Assembly: GCA_016713865.1 (NCBI GenBank)
Contig: JADJOG010000006.1
Location: 53,833-117,832 of the forward strand
Reading direction: 5' to 3'
Origin: Flavobacteriales bacterium
GTDB taxonomy: Bacteria > Bacteroidota > Bacteroidia > Flavobacteriales_F > PHOS-HE28
DNA: 64,000 nt
Position numbers and translations under genes: made by a program. The notes under the pieces are model-generated. The model was not told the origin of the DNA. It saw nothing but the letters and a program-made list of their open reading frames with translations, and ran no database searches. This document shows positions 54,240-63,680 of this stretch, in pieces. The number at the start of each line of letters is the position of its first letter. Within the stretch, counting starts at the first letter, position 1.

Positions 54240-55736
54240 ATGCAATTCCGCATTTCCCATGGCCTGATGGCCGTGCTGGCCATTGGCCTATGCAATAAAG
54301 CCGATGCCCAGGCTTTCGACGGTTTCGCGCTTTACAACACCAGTAATAGCACCACCGCGCGCCTGATCAACGCTAACCAGCAGATCGCCTACACCTGGAC
54401 GTGCCCTACGAATTACAGTTACGCCATGGCGCTGAAGCCCAATGGCAACATCGTGCGCACGGCAGTGAACAGCGGGAACCAGATCAACACGGCTGCGGTG
54501 AGCGGCCGCGTTCAAGAGTTGAATCCGCAAGGGCAAGTAGTGTGGGACTTCATCTACTCCACGGCCGATTATGTCACGCACCACGATATGTGCCTGATGC
54601 CGAACGGGAACGTGCTGCTGCTTGCATACGTGCGCCGCACCGCTGCACAGCTCCAAGCGCTTGGCTATACCGGCAGCTCGAACAAATACCCGGGCCGCAT
54701 CATTGAGATCCAGCCAACGGGGAATACGGCGCAGATCGTTTGGCAATGGGAGATGCAGGATCGTTTCATCCAATACGTTGACGCCAACAAGCCGAATTAC
54801 ATGCCCATCGCTGAGAACCCGCACCGGATGAATATCAACGTCGCGAATTCCGGCGGGGCGAACGCTATCGACTGGTTCCACGAGAACGGCATCGATTACA
54901 ACGAGGACCTGGATCAGATCGTGTTCAGCGCTCGCTACCTCAGCGAGATACTCATCATTGATCATCGCACCACCACAGCCGAAGCGGCGGGTCACACCGG
55001 TGGCAACGGTGGGAGGGGCGGCGACTTCCTCTTCCGCTGGGGCAAGCCTGCCAACTATGGCGTAACCGGCACGCAGCGCATCACCGCAGCAGTGCATGAC
55101 CCCAAGTGGGTGCATGGCGGAGCCATGGATGGCTGGATCTCGTTCTTCAACAACAGCGGCAACAACAACAACTCTGCTGTGGATGCCATCAATCCGGAGC
55201 GAGACGGCTACAACTACCCATGGACTCCGGGCACCGTCTGGGGGCCAACCAACTATCAATTCCGCCACAACTGTTTAGCCAGCGCCAGCGGCCAGAGCGC
55301 ACAGCAGTTAATGCCCAATGGCAATGTGTTCTGCGCGGTGAGCGGGCAGTACATGTACGAGGTGAACAGCAGCAATACCGTGGTGTGGCAGTACAATGCC
55401 GGTCCGCAGAAGGGCTTCCGTTACATGTGCGACCACCCTGGCATCATCAACCTGCTCAACAACCCGTGCGGCATCACCACCGATGTGCTCTCCGAGGAGG
55501 AGGCCGCAGCCTTCAGCATGTTCCCGAACCCCGCCACTGAGCAGGTAAGCCTTGTTGGGGTGAACGTAGAGACCCTCCGCGCCTTCGTGGTGCTCGATGC
55601 CAGCGGTCGCATGGTGAAGAGCGAACTGCCGAATTGGACCATCGACGTAAGCGATTTACCGGATGGTGTGTACACAATCGTGCTGGAGCACAGCACCGGT
55701 GAGAAACAATCGCGCAAGCTCGTGGTGGCGCATTGA
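54240..55736 (+). CDS. Secreted arylsulfotransferase-family protein with T9SS type A sorting domain
   Basis: 498 residues from ATG 54240 (MQFRISHGLMAVLAIGLCNKADAQ signal). The body is a propeller typical of arylsulfotransferase-like proteins, with MALKPNGNIVRTAV, VQELNPQGQVVWDF, HHDMCLMPNGNVLLLAY, IIEIQPTGNTAQIVWQWEM, ENPHRMNIN and DYNEDLDQIVFSARYLSEILIIDH. In true enzymes a His accepts the sulfate; HHDM is a candidate but activity is not proven. FPNPATEQVSLV ... LPDGVYTIVL is a type A sorting domain. It overlaps the next gene by one base (TGATG). Confidence 0.88.
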   Translation: MQFRISHGLMAVLAIGLCNKADAQAFDGFALYNTSNSTTARLINANQQIAYTWTCPTNYSYAMALKPNGNIVRTAVNSGNQINTAAVSGRVQELNPQGQVVWDFIYSTADYVTHHDMCLMPNGNVLLLAYVRRTAAQLQALGYTGSSNKYPGRIIEIQPTGNTAQIVWQWEMQDRFIQYVDANKPNYMPIAENPHRMNINVANSGGANAIDWFHENGIDYNEDLDQIVFSARYLSEILIIDHRTTTAEAAGHTGGNGGRGGDFLFRWGKPANYGVTGTQRITAAVHDPKWVHGGAMDGWISFFNNSGNNNNSAVDAINPERDGYNYPWTPGTVWGPTNYQFRHNCLASASGQSAQQLMPNGNVFCAVSGQYMYEVNSSNTVVWQYNAGPQKGFRYMCDHPGIINLLNNPCGITTDVLSEEEAAAFSMFPNPATEQVSLVGVNVETLRAFVVLDASGRMVKSELPNWTIDVSDLPDGVYTIVLEHSTGEKQSRKLVVAH

Positions 55737-57869
55737 TGCAGCGACGGATCCTGCTTTCAGTTTTCGCGATTGCGGCCGTGCTAATTGCACGGCCGCAATC
55801 GTCTCTTTTCGACCTGAGCAGCGTGCGCGAGATCGGCTGCATTTCGCGCAGGCTGATTCGGCGCCAGATGGAAGCACTTTACTTGGAGGGGAACGACGAG
55901 GCCAGGATTATCAGGGATTCAATAAGATCAAGCTCAGCAACGTTTTTCCAGGATCCGAGCTTCCTGCGCGAGGCGCTCACCTATGAGATCGCCCGAGAGT
56001 ACATGCCAGCATCGCGTACAGGCTACGCCAATGTGTGGGTGAACGACATCTTGCTCGGTCTATACGTGAGCACGGAGGATGTGGCTGGCGATTTCCTGAA
56101 AGAGCACTTCGGCGAGAACGATGGCGCATTCTTCAAAGGCAATCCGCCCACAGTTGATCTGAGCGGCGAGAACTGCAGCCTCAGCGATACGCCTGGCACG
56201 GACAGCGCTTCCTACTACGGCATCTATTCCATCCAAAGCGATCACGGCTGGGGCCATCTGCTCGAACTCATCGACGCGCTGAACCAGCATCCCGAGCGCA
56301 TCGACAGCGTGCTCAATGTGGATCGGGCGCTGTGGATGCACGCGCTCAACTACGCGCTCATCAACTTCGATAGCTACGTGGGCTACGCGCAGAACTACTA
56401 CCTGTACCGCGACAGCGATCAACGTTGGAACACGATCCCGTGGGACATGAACATGAGCTTCGGCGCCTTCCGGCTCACCGATGCCAGCACGTATTGGAAT
56501 GGCTTCAGCATCACGCAAGCCATGAACATCGATCCCATGAGCCACTACAACAGCGTGAGTGTTTTCCCGCGTCCGCTCATTCGCGCGCTCCTGCAGGATC
56601 CCATGCGCCGCCGCATGTACATCGCGCACATCCGCGCCATCCTCGAGGATCAAGTGGCGAGCGGCGACATGGGGCAGCTAGCAGCGCAGATCCGCGCAGT
56701 GATCGATCCGCATGTGCAGGCCGACCCGAACAAGTTCTACACCTACCAAGGCTTCCTCGACAACCTGAACGACCAGGTGAGCTTCACCATCGCTTATCCC
56801 GGCCTTGGGCAATTGATGAACGGCCGCATGGCCTACATGCAGACCTATCCGGGCTTCACCGGGCAGCCGAACATCGGTGCCGTGCAGGCTGCGCCATCGG
56901 ACCTCAGTGTTGGCGAACCGGTCACGATCACCTGCTCGATCGCCGATGCGGACACCGTTTTCATCGCCTATCGATTCTCGGATCACGGCCTGTTCACGCA
57001 CGCGGCCATGCTCGATGATGGCCTGCATGGCGATGGCACGGCCGGCGATGGCGTCTATGGAGCAAGCTTCATCGCCGAGGCAAACCTGATCGACTACTAC
57101 CTGTACGCTGAGAACGAAACAGCAGGGGAGTTCTCACCGCGCGGTGCCGCTTATCGCACGCATCGCATCTTCACACGCCTCGCTCCAGGCACCTTGGTGA
57201 TCAACGAGGTGATGGCGGATAATCGTGGAGCCGTATTGGATGCCAGCGGCCATGCCGGAGATTGGATCGAGTTGTACAACGCGAGCGATGCCACCATTTC
57301 ATCGGCTGGCCTTTACCTCAGCGATGACCCGGCTGATCCGGAGAAATGGTTCATGCCGGCTTTCACCCTTGCACCGCATTCCTATTTGATCCTTTGGGCC
57401 GATGAGCGCACCGGCATCGACGAATACCACACCAACTTCAAACTCGCTAATGAAGGCGAGACCTTGCTGCTTTCCTATTTCGGTGGCGAGATCATGGATC
57501 AGGTCACCTTTGGCCAGCAGTACCCGATCTACTCCTGGGCGCGATCACCCAATGGCTCTGGCGATTTCAAACGAATGGTGCCCACCTTCAACGGATACAA
57601 TCTTTCGCAAGTGGGCTTCGCACCCGATGCCGCATTCCAGCTCTGGCCTAACCCGGCCACGGATCACGTGTTTGCCTTCGCCGATCTCGATGGCGAGTTC
57701 GAGGCCGAGGTGTTCCGTTCCGATGGCCGCCTTGTGGAAGGACCGATCAAACTTGCGGCGCGCCAGCTCGTCGAACTCGACACCTACGCGTATGGGCCGG
57801 GACAATACACCCTGCGAGCGAGCGGCCAACGGAACCGTAACAACGAAACCCTTCATCGTACTGCCATGA
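55736..57869 (+). pseudogene. CotH-kinase-family secreted protein with lamin-tail domain, deleted and frameshifted
   Basis: A surface protein with signal (ILLSVFAIAAVLIA), CotH-like kinase domain (FQDPSFLREALTYEIAREYMPASR, NTIPWDMNMSFGAF), a lamin-tail domain (LVINEVMADNRGAVLD ... DWIELYNASDATI) and a type A sorting domain (LWPNPATDHVFAF). The first 75 codons show changes of frame at about 55834, 55858 and 55944, and a junction near 55903 where SLYLEGND-like sequence passes directly to QGFNKIKLSN; about 50 residues of the family are missing. An extra base near 57823 removes the true stop; in the correct frame the gene ends KPFIVLP at 57869. Without it the frame runs into the next gene. Confidence 0.75.
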
Positions 57870-59080
57870 GAAAACTCTTCACGCTTTCCGCTCTTGCGAT
57901 CGCATCGTTCTGCGCCGCGCAGACCTTCACCACGTGGGGCACCGGCCAGGGCCTCCCGAATGCCGATGTCCGCGATGTCGCCGTTGCCCCCGATGGGAAG
58001 GTCTGGGTCGCCACTTCATCGGGCATCGCATCATTCGATGGGACCACGTTCAATAGCTACTCGGTTGGCTCGCATCCCAGCTTCCTCAACGATGATACGT
58101 ATGCCATCGAGGTGCTCGATAACGGTGATGTGTGGGTGGGAACAGACTTCGGAGTGAGCGTTCTGCAAGGCAACACCTTCACGAATTACACCACGGCGAA
58201 CGGTCTTGGCGACAACGAGATCAAGAACATCAAGCAGGCGCCCAACGGCGATGTGTGGCTGGCCACGATCAACGGCGCCACGCGATACAACGGAAGCAGC
58301 TTCACTGCCTTCGGCTCGCCCAGCATCCCTTTCGGTGGAACCACTCACGTGGCCTTCGCAAGCAATGGCGACGTGCTGCTGAGCGGCGGCCTCGGCGGCG
58401 TGATCGTGTACAACGGCACCGCATTCTCGGCGATCACCACAGTTGGTGGTCTGCTCAGTAACCGCATTCGCAGCATCGCTGTTGATGCCCAGCAGAACAA
58501 ATGGGTGGGCACCGCCGAGGGCATCTCCGTATTGAACTCGTCCAATGTGCATATCGTTGATCATGAGCATGTCTTCCTCCTTCCTCCGCCAGACGAACTG
58601 AATCCGATCACCGACATGCTAGTGGATAACGCCGGTCGCATCTGGGCGGCGGTGTATGTGGACTATCTCGTTACCGAAGGCGGCGTAAGCGTTTATGCCA
58701 ATGGTTCCTGGATGCAGTACGAGGAGAGCGACGGCCTTGCTGGTCCCAATGCGCGCCGTTTGGCCAAGGATGCCAGCGGCAATATCTGGGTGGCCACCAG
58801 CACGGGCCTCACGCGCATCAGCAACCTCAACATCGGGATCGAAGAGCGCGCGGCAGCTTCCTTCAAGCTCTTCCCGAATCCTGCGAGCGCTTTCGTAGAG
58901 GTGATGCTCGAAGCACCCATGAGCAATGCGCTTGTTGAGGTGCGCGATGCCAGCGGCCGCTTGGTGATGCAGGAGCGCGCCAGCGGACAGCGCTTGCGCT
59001 TCGATGTTGCTGCGCTGCGAGCAGGTCTCTACCTGATGCGCATCGGCAACGAGGCCGTGCGTTTCGCTGTGGAGCGCTAG
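57866..59080 (+). CDS. Secreted two-component-regulator-type propeller with T9SS type A sorting domain
   Basis: 404 residues from ATG 57866 (MRKLFTLSALAIASFCAAQ signal), overlapping the previous stop by three bases (ATGA). Five or more Reg_prop blades repeat GLPNADVRDVAVAPDGKVWVAT, FLNDDTYAIEVLDNGDVWVGTD, LGDNEIKNIKQAPNGDVWLAT, LSNRIRSIAVDAQQNKWVGTA and GPNARRLAKDASGNIWVATS. There is no membrane helix or kinase part, so it is a stand-alone extracellular propeller. FPNPASAFVEVML ... LRAGLYLMRI is the sorting domain. Confidence 0.87.
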   Translation: MRKLFTLSALAIASFCAAQTFTTWGTGQGLPNADVRDVAVAPDGKVWVATSSGIASFDGTTFNSYSVGSHPSFLNDDTYAIEVLDNGDVWVGTDFGVSVLQGNTFTNYTTANGLGDNEIKNIKQAPNGDVWLATINGATRYNGSSFTAFGSPSIPFGGTTHVAFASNGDVLLSGGLGGVIVYNGTAFSAITTVGGLLSNRIRSIAVDAQQNKWVGTAEGISVLNSSNVHIVDHEHVFLLPPPDELNPITDMLVDNAGRIWAAVYVDYLVTEGGVSVYANGSWMQYEESDGLAGPNARRLAKDASGNIWVATSTGLTRISNLNIGIEERAAASFKLFPNPASAFVEVMLEAPMSNALVEVRDASGRLVMQERASGQRLRFDVAALRAGLYLMRIGNEAVRFAVER

Positions 59081-59092
59081 GTTCTCATTGCT

Positions 59093-59449
59093 CTACTCCG
59101 GAAGCCCTGCCGCGCGCAGGGCTTCCTTGCTTCCGGCATAGGTGATGCCGAAGTGCGAGGCATCGTGAATGCAACGCCCATTGCGGATTACAAGCACCTG
59201 TGGCGATTCATGCTGCACGCCGTATCGGTCGGCTATCGCATTCGAGATGCTGCGGAAGCGGAGGAGGTCGAGGTAGAAGATGGCACCCAAGGCGTCATCG
59301 GCCTCGGTCCATGTGCTCTCCAAGCGGTTCAATGCGGCACTGCTGATGCTGCATCGTGTACTGTGCTTGAAGATGAGGACCGGGCGCGTGGCCGAAAGCT
59401 GGTCGATGAAGCCGAGTTGAGCTGCATCGGTTAGGTCGGTCCATTTCAT
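59093..59449 (-). CDS. ytxJ: Bacillithiol-system redox-active protein YtxJ
   Basis: A 118-residue thioredoxin-fold protein starting at ATG 59449 (MKWTDLTDAAQLGFIDQLSA). KHSTRCSISSAAL holds the single active-site Cys33, and FYLDLLRFRSISNAIADRYGVQHESPQVLVIRNG carries the cis-Pro. YtxJ is a monothiol bacilliredoxin-like protein that reduces bacillithiolated proteins. The start is chosen at the ATG nearest the family start; the frame extends to 59479. With bshB1 it supports bacillithiol use. Confidence 0.92.
   Translation of the reverse strand: MKWTDLTDAAQLGFIDQLSATRPVLIFKHSTRCSISSAALNRLESTWTEADDALGAIFYLDLLRFRSISNAIADRYGVQHESPQVLVIRNGRCIHDASHFGITYAGSKEALRAAGLPE
59100..59126. terminator. Bidirectional hairpin between propeller gene and ytxJ
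   Basis: Perfect stem GGAAGCCCTGC / GCAGGGCTTCC with loop CGCGC. It lies 19 bases past the propeller stop and inside the last codons of the converging ytxJ gene. Confidence 0.5.
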
Positions 59450-59568
59450 GAGGCGCGAAGGTCGAGCAGTTGGATGCAATGGTTCGTGATGGCGATTACA
59501 TTGCCACCGTGCCGGTTGACGGGGTTTCCGTCAGTGACAACCGGAGCCGTTCAGTTCAGTCATGGAGA

Positions 59569-61972
59569 ATGCACGCACCGCATGAAGTGAGCGCTTCCGT
59601 ACTTAGCCACGTGAAGCCCCAGAACGCTGTCCCCCAAGAAGCGCACATCGAAACGGAGATGGCAACGCTGGCCGCGCGCTTCGTTAACAGCACCAACCGC
59701 CACGTCTTCCTCACCGGCAAGGCGGGCACCGGCAAGACCACCTTTTTGCACAAGCTGGCCCGAAGCACACACAAGCGCTATGTGATCCTTGCGCCCACGG
59801 GCATCGCCGCGCTCAATGCGGGGGGCGTCACCATACACAGTCAGTTCCTGCTGCCATTCGGGGCTTTCCTTCCGGAGAAGCAGCGCCCGCTCGACATCGC
59901 CGAGGGCGCATTCCACGATCAGGACACGCTCACGCGAAGGCACCCGCTCAATGCGCTGCGTCGCAACGTGCTGCGCGAGGTGGACCTGCTCATCATCGAC
60001 GAGGTGAGCATGCTCCGCGCCGATGTGATCGATGCCATCGACTTCCGTATGCGCGCCGTTAGGCAGAACCGCCGCGAGAGCTTCGGTGGCGCGCAAGTGC
60101 TGCTCATCGGCGATCTGTACCAGCTGCCGCCCGTGGTGAAGGACGATGAATGGCGCGTGATGCAGCGGTACTACGCCAGCATGCACTTCTTCGAGAGCCA
60201 GGTGCTGAAGCAGCACGGCTACGCGCACATCGAGCTCGATAAGATCTTCCGCCAGCAGGATGATCGTTTCATCCGCATCCTCAACAATCTGCGCGATAAC
60301 AAGGTGCAGCCCGAGGATGTGGCCGAGCTGAATGCGCACTTCAAGCCCGCAATCAGCCAAGCGGAGAGCGAGGGCGTCATCACCCTCACCACGCACAACT
60401 ACAAGGCCGACGAGATCAATCAACAGGCGCTGGTCAAGCTGTCGGGCAAGGCGCACGCGTTCGAGGCCAGCATCAGCGGCGACTTTCCGCAGAGCATGTT
60501 CCCCGTGCTGCAGCGCATCGAGCTGAAAGTGGGCGCGCAGATCATGTTCGTGAAGAACGACCCGGAGAAGATGTACTTCAACGGCAAGCTCGCTCGAGTG
60601 GAAGAGCTGAACGATGAAGGCATCACCGTGCGGATGTATGAAGGTGTAGGGGACGTGCTTTCGGAGCAGACCTACTTGCTCAAGCGCGAGACCTGGGAGA
60701 ACAAGCGTTACGTGGTGAATGCGGCCTCGAAGGAGCAGGAAGAGGAAGTGCTCGGCACCTTTGAACAATACCCTATTAAACTGGCGTGGGCCATCACTGT
60801 TCACAAGAGCCAGGGCCTCACTTTCAGCAAGGCCATCATCGATGTGGGGCAAGCCTTCGCTCCAGGGCAGGTTTATGTGGCGCTCTCCCGCCTGCGGTCG
60901 CTCGATGGCCTCATCCTGCGCACGCGCATCGATCCCGGTGTGGTGAGCACCGATAAGGATGTGCTGGCCTTCACGCAGCGCGGCGAGCAGCAAGAGCCAC
61001 TGCCAAATCAGCTGAAGGCGAAGCAGCGCGAATACCTGCAACAGATGCTGGCCAGCACATTCGATTTCGGTGAGCTGCTGCGCAAGGTTGAATGGACGCA
61101 GAAGGACCACCCGGAGACGGCGCAGTTCGAAGATGATTCCATGAAGACCGCGCTGCAGGTGCTGCGCGACAAGCTGCGAAGCGAAGAGGAGAACACGCAG
61201 AAATTTCGTGGCCAGCTCATGCGCCTGCTCTTCGAGGACAAGCGCGAGGATCTGCTGGTGCGCATCGAGAAGGGCGGCGGCTACTACGGCGATCTGCTGC
61301 ACGAGCAGATGAAGGCGCTCTTCCGGCACATCGCGCAAGCCGAGATGCTCAGCCGCACCAAGGAATACACCAACGCGCTGAAGGAGATCGATGGCATGCT
61401 CATGAAGCGCATCGCCACCATCGCCAAGGTGGGCTACATCACCACCTGCATCCTCAACGGCGAGGAGATTCAGCGGCAGCAAGAGATTGAGCGCGGCCTC
61501 ACCGCGAAACGTGCTGCCATGGTAGGCGATGCACGCGCATGGGCCGAAGAGAACCGCCCGAAGGGCAAAACGGAGGAAACGCGACCGCAAAGCGAGGTCC
61601 TGACCTCGATCCGGATCACGCCGAAGCGCGCCCACCTCGAGCGTCGACCCTCCGGGTCGACAAGCGAAGGGCGCCACCTATGCCACCACCTATGCGCTGC
61701 TGCGCGATGGATTGACGCTGGAGCAGATCGCCCAGAAGCGCCAGCTATCCAAGAGCACCATCGAAGGGCATTTCGCGCGCGGCATCGCCGAGGGTGAGAT
61801 CGAGATCAACGGCCTGATGCCCGAAGCCGAGCGCGACCTGATCGCCGATTGGATGCGCGAGAATCCGGCCAAGGGCTTGAATGAAGCGACCGGGTACTTC
61901 GAGGGCCGCTTCAGCTACGGCGCCTTGCGCATGGTACAGGCGTGGGTGAAGCGGGAGGCAGCTGAAGCGTAG
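59569..61972 (+). CDS. Pif1/RecD-like helicase with C-terminal helix-turn-helix domain, frameshifted near the end
   Basis: A superfamily 1 ATPase of about 800 residues. Walker A is in GKAGTGKTTFLHKL, then APTGIAALNAGGVTIHS, Walker B IIDEVSMLRADVIDAID, LIGDLYQLPP, and motif VI VHKSQGLTFSKAIIDVGQAF ... YVALSRLRSL. After a coiled-coil-like region the first frame degenerates near 61640; the adjacent frame gives ATYATTYALLRDGLTLEQIAQKRQLSKSTIEGH, a helix-turn-helix domain, to 61972. Start uncertain: ATG 59569 or 59659 (MATLAARFVNST). The family is widespread in Bacteroidota and probably acts in DNA repair or replication restart. Confidence 0.88.
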
Positions 61973-62011
61973 CTAACTATCGGCCCGAAATTCCATCAAC
62001 GAGAACCGGTT

Positions 62012-62076
62012 GACGGATTATCCGTCTGTTGCATTCCGGATTTCAGGCCATATACTTGTGCCGGATTATAGGCCAT
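62012..62076. promoter_or_regulatory. Palindrome and direct repeats before the ORF6N gene
   Basis: GACGGA-TTA-TCCGTC (62012-62026) is an inverted repeat, and CCGGATTTCAGGCCAT (62036-62051) recurs as CCGGATTATAGGCCAT (62061-62076) 25 bases later, ending in the ORF6N start. Such an arrangement suggests an operator, for which the XRE/S24 protein at 62749 is a candidate (inference). Confidence 0.4.
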
Positions 62077-62701
62077 GAACGTGACGGATACCCTGGCAAT
62101 GGAACCGCAAGCCCGCTATGCGCTTGCGCCCTCCGTCGATGAGGCCATCACCGGCCGCATCCATCTGATTCGTGGCCGCAAGGTGATGCTAGACAGTGAC
62201 CTGGCAGAGCTTTAAGGGGTGGAGACCAAGCAGCTCAAGCGGCAAGTGCGAAGGAACCTGAGCCGGTTCCCGGAGGACTTCATGTTCGAACTCACGAGCG
62301 AAGAAACGGAGTTTTCAAGGAGCCAAATTGGCACCTTGAAGCGGAATGGTGAGGTTTCCGAAACAGAGGTAGGCATCTTGAGGAGCCAAGTTGGCACCTC
62401 AAGTTGGGGTGGGTCTCGCTACGCCCCCATGGCATTCACGGAGCAGGGTGTCGCCATGCTCAGCAGTGTGCTTAATAGCGAGCAGGCCATTCAGGTGAAC
62501 ATCCGCATCATCCGTGTCTTCACCCGCATGCGCGAGATGCTGGAATCGCACCGGAATCTCCTTGAGAAGTTGGAGCGCTTAGAAGAACGCGTTGGCGGCC
62601 ACGACGAGGAGATCCAGGCGCTTTTTGACCACCTCACGGCCATGATCTCTTCAGGTGAGCAGTCGCGGAGGTCCATTGGGTTCAAACCGAACGATGCTTG
62701 A
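62075..62701 (+). pseudogene. ORF6N domain protein with an in-frame stop
   Basis: A phage-type ORF6N (KilA-N-related) DNA-binding protein. From ATG 62075 the frame reads MNVTDTLAMEPQARYA ... AITGRIHLIRGRKVMLDSDLAEL, then TAA at 62213, then GVETKQLKRQVRRNLSRFPEDFMFEL ... RYAPMAFTEQGVAML to 62701. The family has Tyr at the stop position (LAELYGVETK), so a single base change (TAC or TAT to TAA) explains it. A GTG at 62219 could start a 160-residue version lacking the first strand. It lies next to an XRE/S24 repressor, together reminiscent of a prophage remnant control region. Confidence 0.85.
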
Positions 62702-62748
62702 GCATCGCCATCACAGCAGAACAGCACTAACCGACAACGCACACCACC

Positions 62749-63573
62749 ATGGCAAACGCAGTCTTCGGAAGCAACATCAAGCTCCTTCGCACCCGTCGCG
62801 GCCGCTCACAGGAAGAAGTGGCCATCGCCCTCGACGTGAAACGATCGAGCTACAGCGGTTACGAGAACGGCAGCGCTGAGCCCAGCTTCGAGCTGCTGCT
62901 GCGCATGAGCGAGTACTACAAGGTGAGCATCGACCGCCTGCTGCGCGATGAACTCACTGCGCTCAGCGGAGCCAACTCGGCATTCTGGGCGCGGCGGCGA
63001 TATCGACCTCAGCGGCCGCCGACTGCGCGTACCGCAACCACTGTGGATCGCGAGGACCGCGAGAATGTGGAACTGGTTCCCGAGAAGGCCAAGGCCGACT
63101 ACGCGCTAGGCTACGCTGATCCGGAAGACATCAGCATCCTGCCCACCTTCCAGATGCCCTTCCTCGCGAAGGACCGGAAGTACCGCACCTTCCAGATCAG
63201 CGACGATAGCATGCCCCCCGTGGCCGACGGCTCGTGGGTGACCGGCGAGTACGTGCAGAACTGGCAGAGCATCCGCGATGGCCAGCCCTACATCGTGATC
63301 ACCAAGGACGATGGCATCGTGTTCAAGGTGGCGTACAACCAACTGAAGGAGAAAGGAACGCTATTGCTCTGCAGCACCAACCCGCTCTATTCACCCTACG
63401 AGGTGCAGGTGGCCAATGTGCTCGAGGTTTGGAAGTTCACGCACTTCATCAGCGCCGAGCTCCCTGAGCCCAATATGAGCCGCGACGAACTCGCCAAGAG
63501 CGTGGTAGAGTTGCGCAAGGAGGTGGGGCAGTTGCGCCTGGCCATGGAGCAGCAAGGCAGGCTGGCCTTCTGA
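62749..63573 (+). CDS. XRE-family repressor with S24-type C-terminal domain
   Basis: A 274-residue regulator with an N-terminal HTH (FGSNIKLLRTRRGRSQEEVAIALDVKRSSYSGYENG) and a C-terminal S24-like domain (PTFQMPFLAKDRKYRTFQISDDSMPPVADGSWVTGEYVQNW, VFKVAYNQLKEKGTLLLC). Related proteins have ISGDSM; here the Gly is Asp. In the linker the three-frame sequence reads QLGIL, then RGGDIDLSGRRLRV, then TTVDREDRENVELVPEKA, showing three one-base losses between 62971 and 63030 that cancel out, leaving a garbled 20-residue stretch. Comparable regulators are stand-alone in Bacteroidota and do not always cleave themselves. Confidence 0.85.
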   Translation: MANAVFGSNIKLLRTRRGRSQEEVAIALDVKRSSYSGYENGSAEPSFELLLRMSEYYKVSIDRLLRDELTALSGANSAFWARRRYRPQRPPTARTATTVDREDRENVELVPEKAKADYALGYADPEDISILPTFQMPFLAKDRKYRTFQISDDSMPPVADGSWVTGEYVQNWQSIRDGQPYIVITKDDGIVFKVAYNQLKEKGTLLLCSTNPLYSPYEVQVANVLEVWKFTHFISAELPEPNMSRDELAKSVVELRKEVGQLRLAMEQQGRLAF

Positions 63574-63680
63574 AGAGCTTTCCCGCAGAGCAGTTGATCG
63601 GATAAACGCATGGCCGCGCGCCAACCAGCATGCGCTTGCATTAATCGCGGCTGAAGCCATGCGAAGGGAGGAGGTGCCGC

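Noticed and set aside
55733..59080. A single 1115-residue CotH-propeller fusion protein
   Set aside because: A second signal peptide starts at 57866, and the adjacent frame supplies a proper C-terminus and an ATGA overlap; the fusion comes from an extra base.
59560..61677. A 705-codon minus-strand open frame opposite the helicase
   Set aside because: An antisense shadow of a strongly conserved helicase; composition is of the usual shadow type.
62219..62701. ORF6N protein starting normally at GTG 62219
   Set aside because: The upstream in-frame sequence is the conserved first half of the domain, so the gene is interrupted rather than short, although translation from GTG cannot be excluded.
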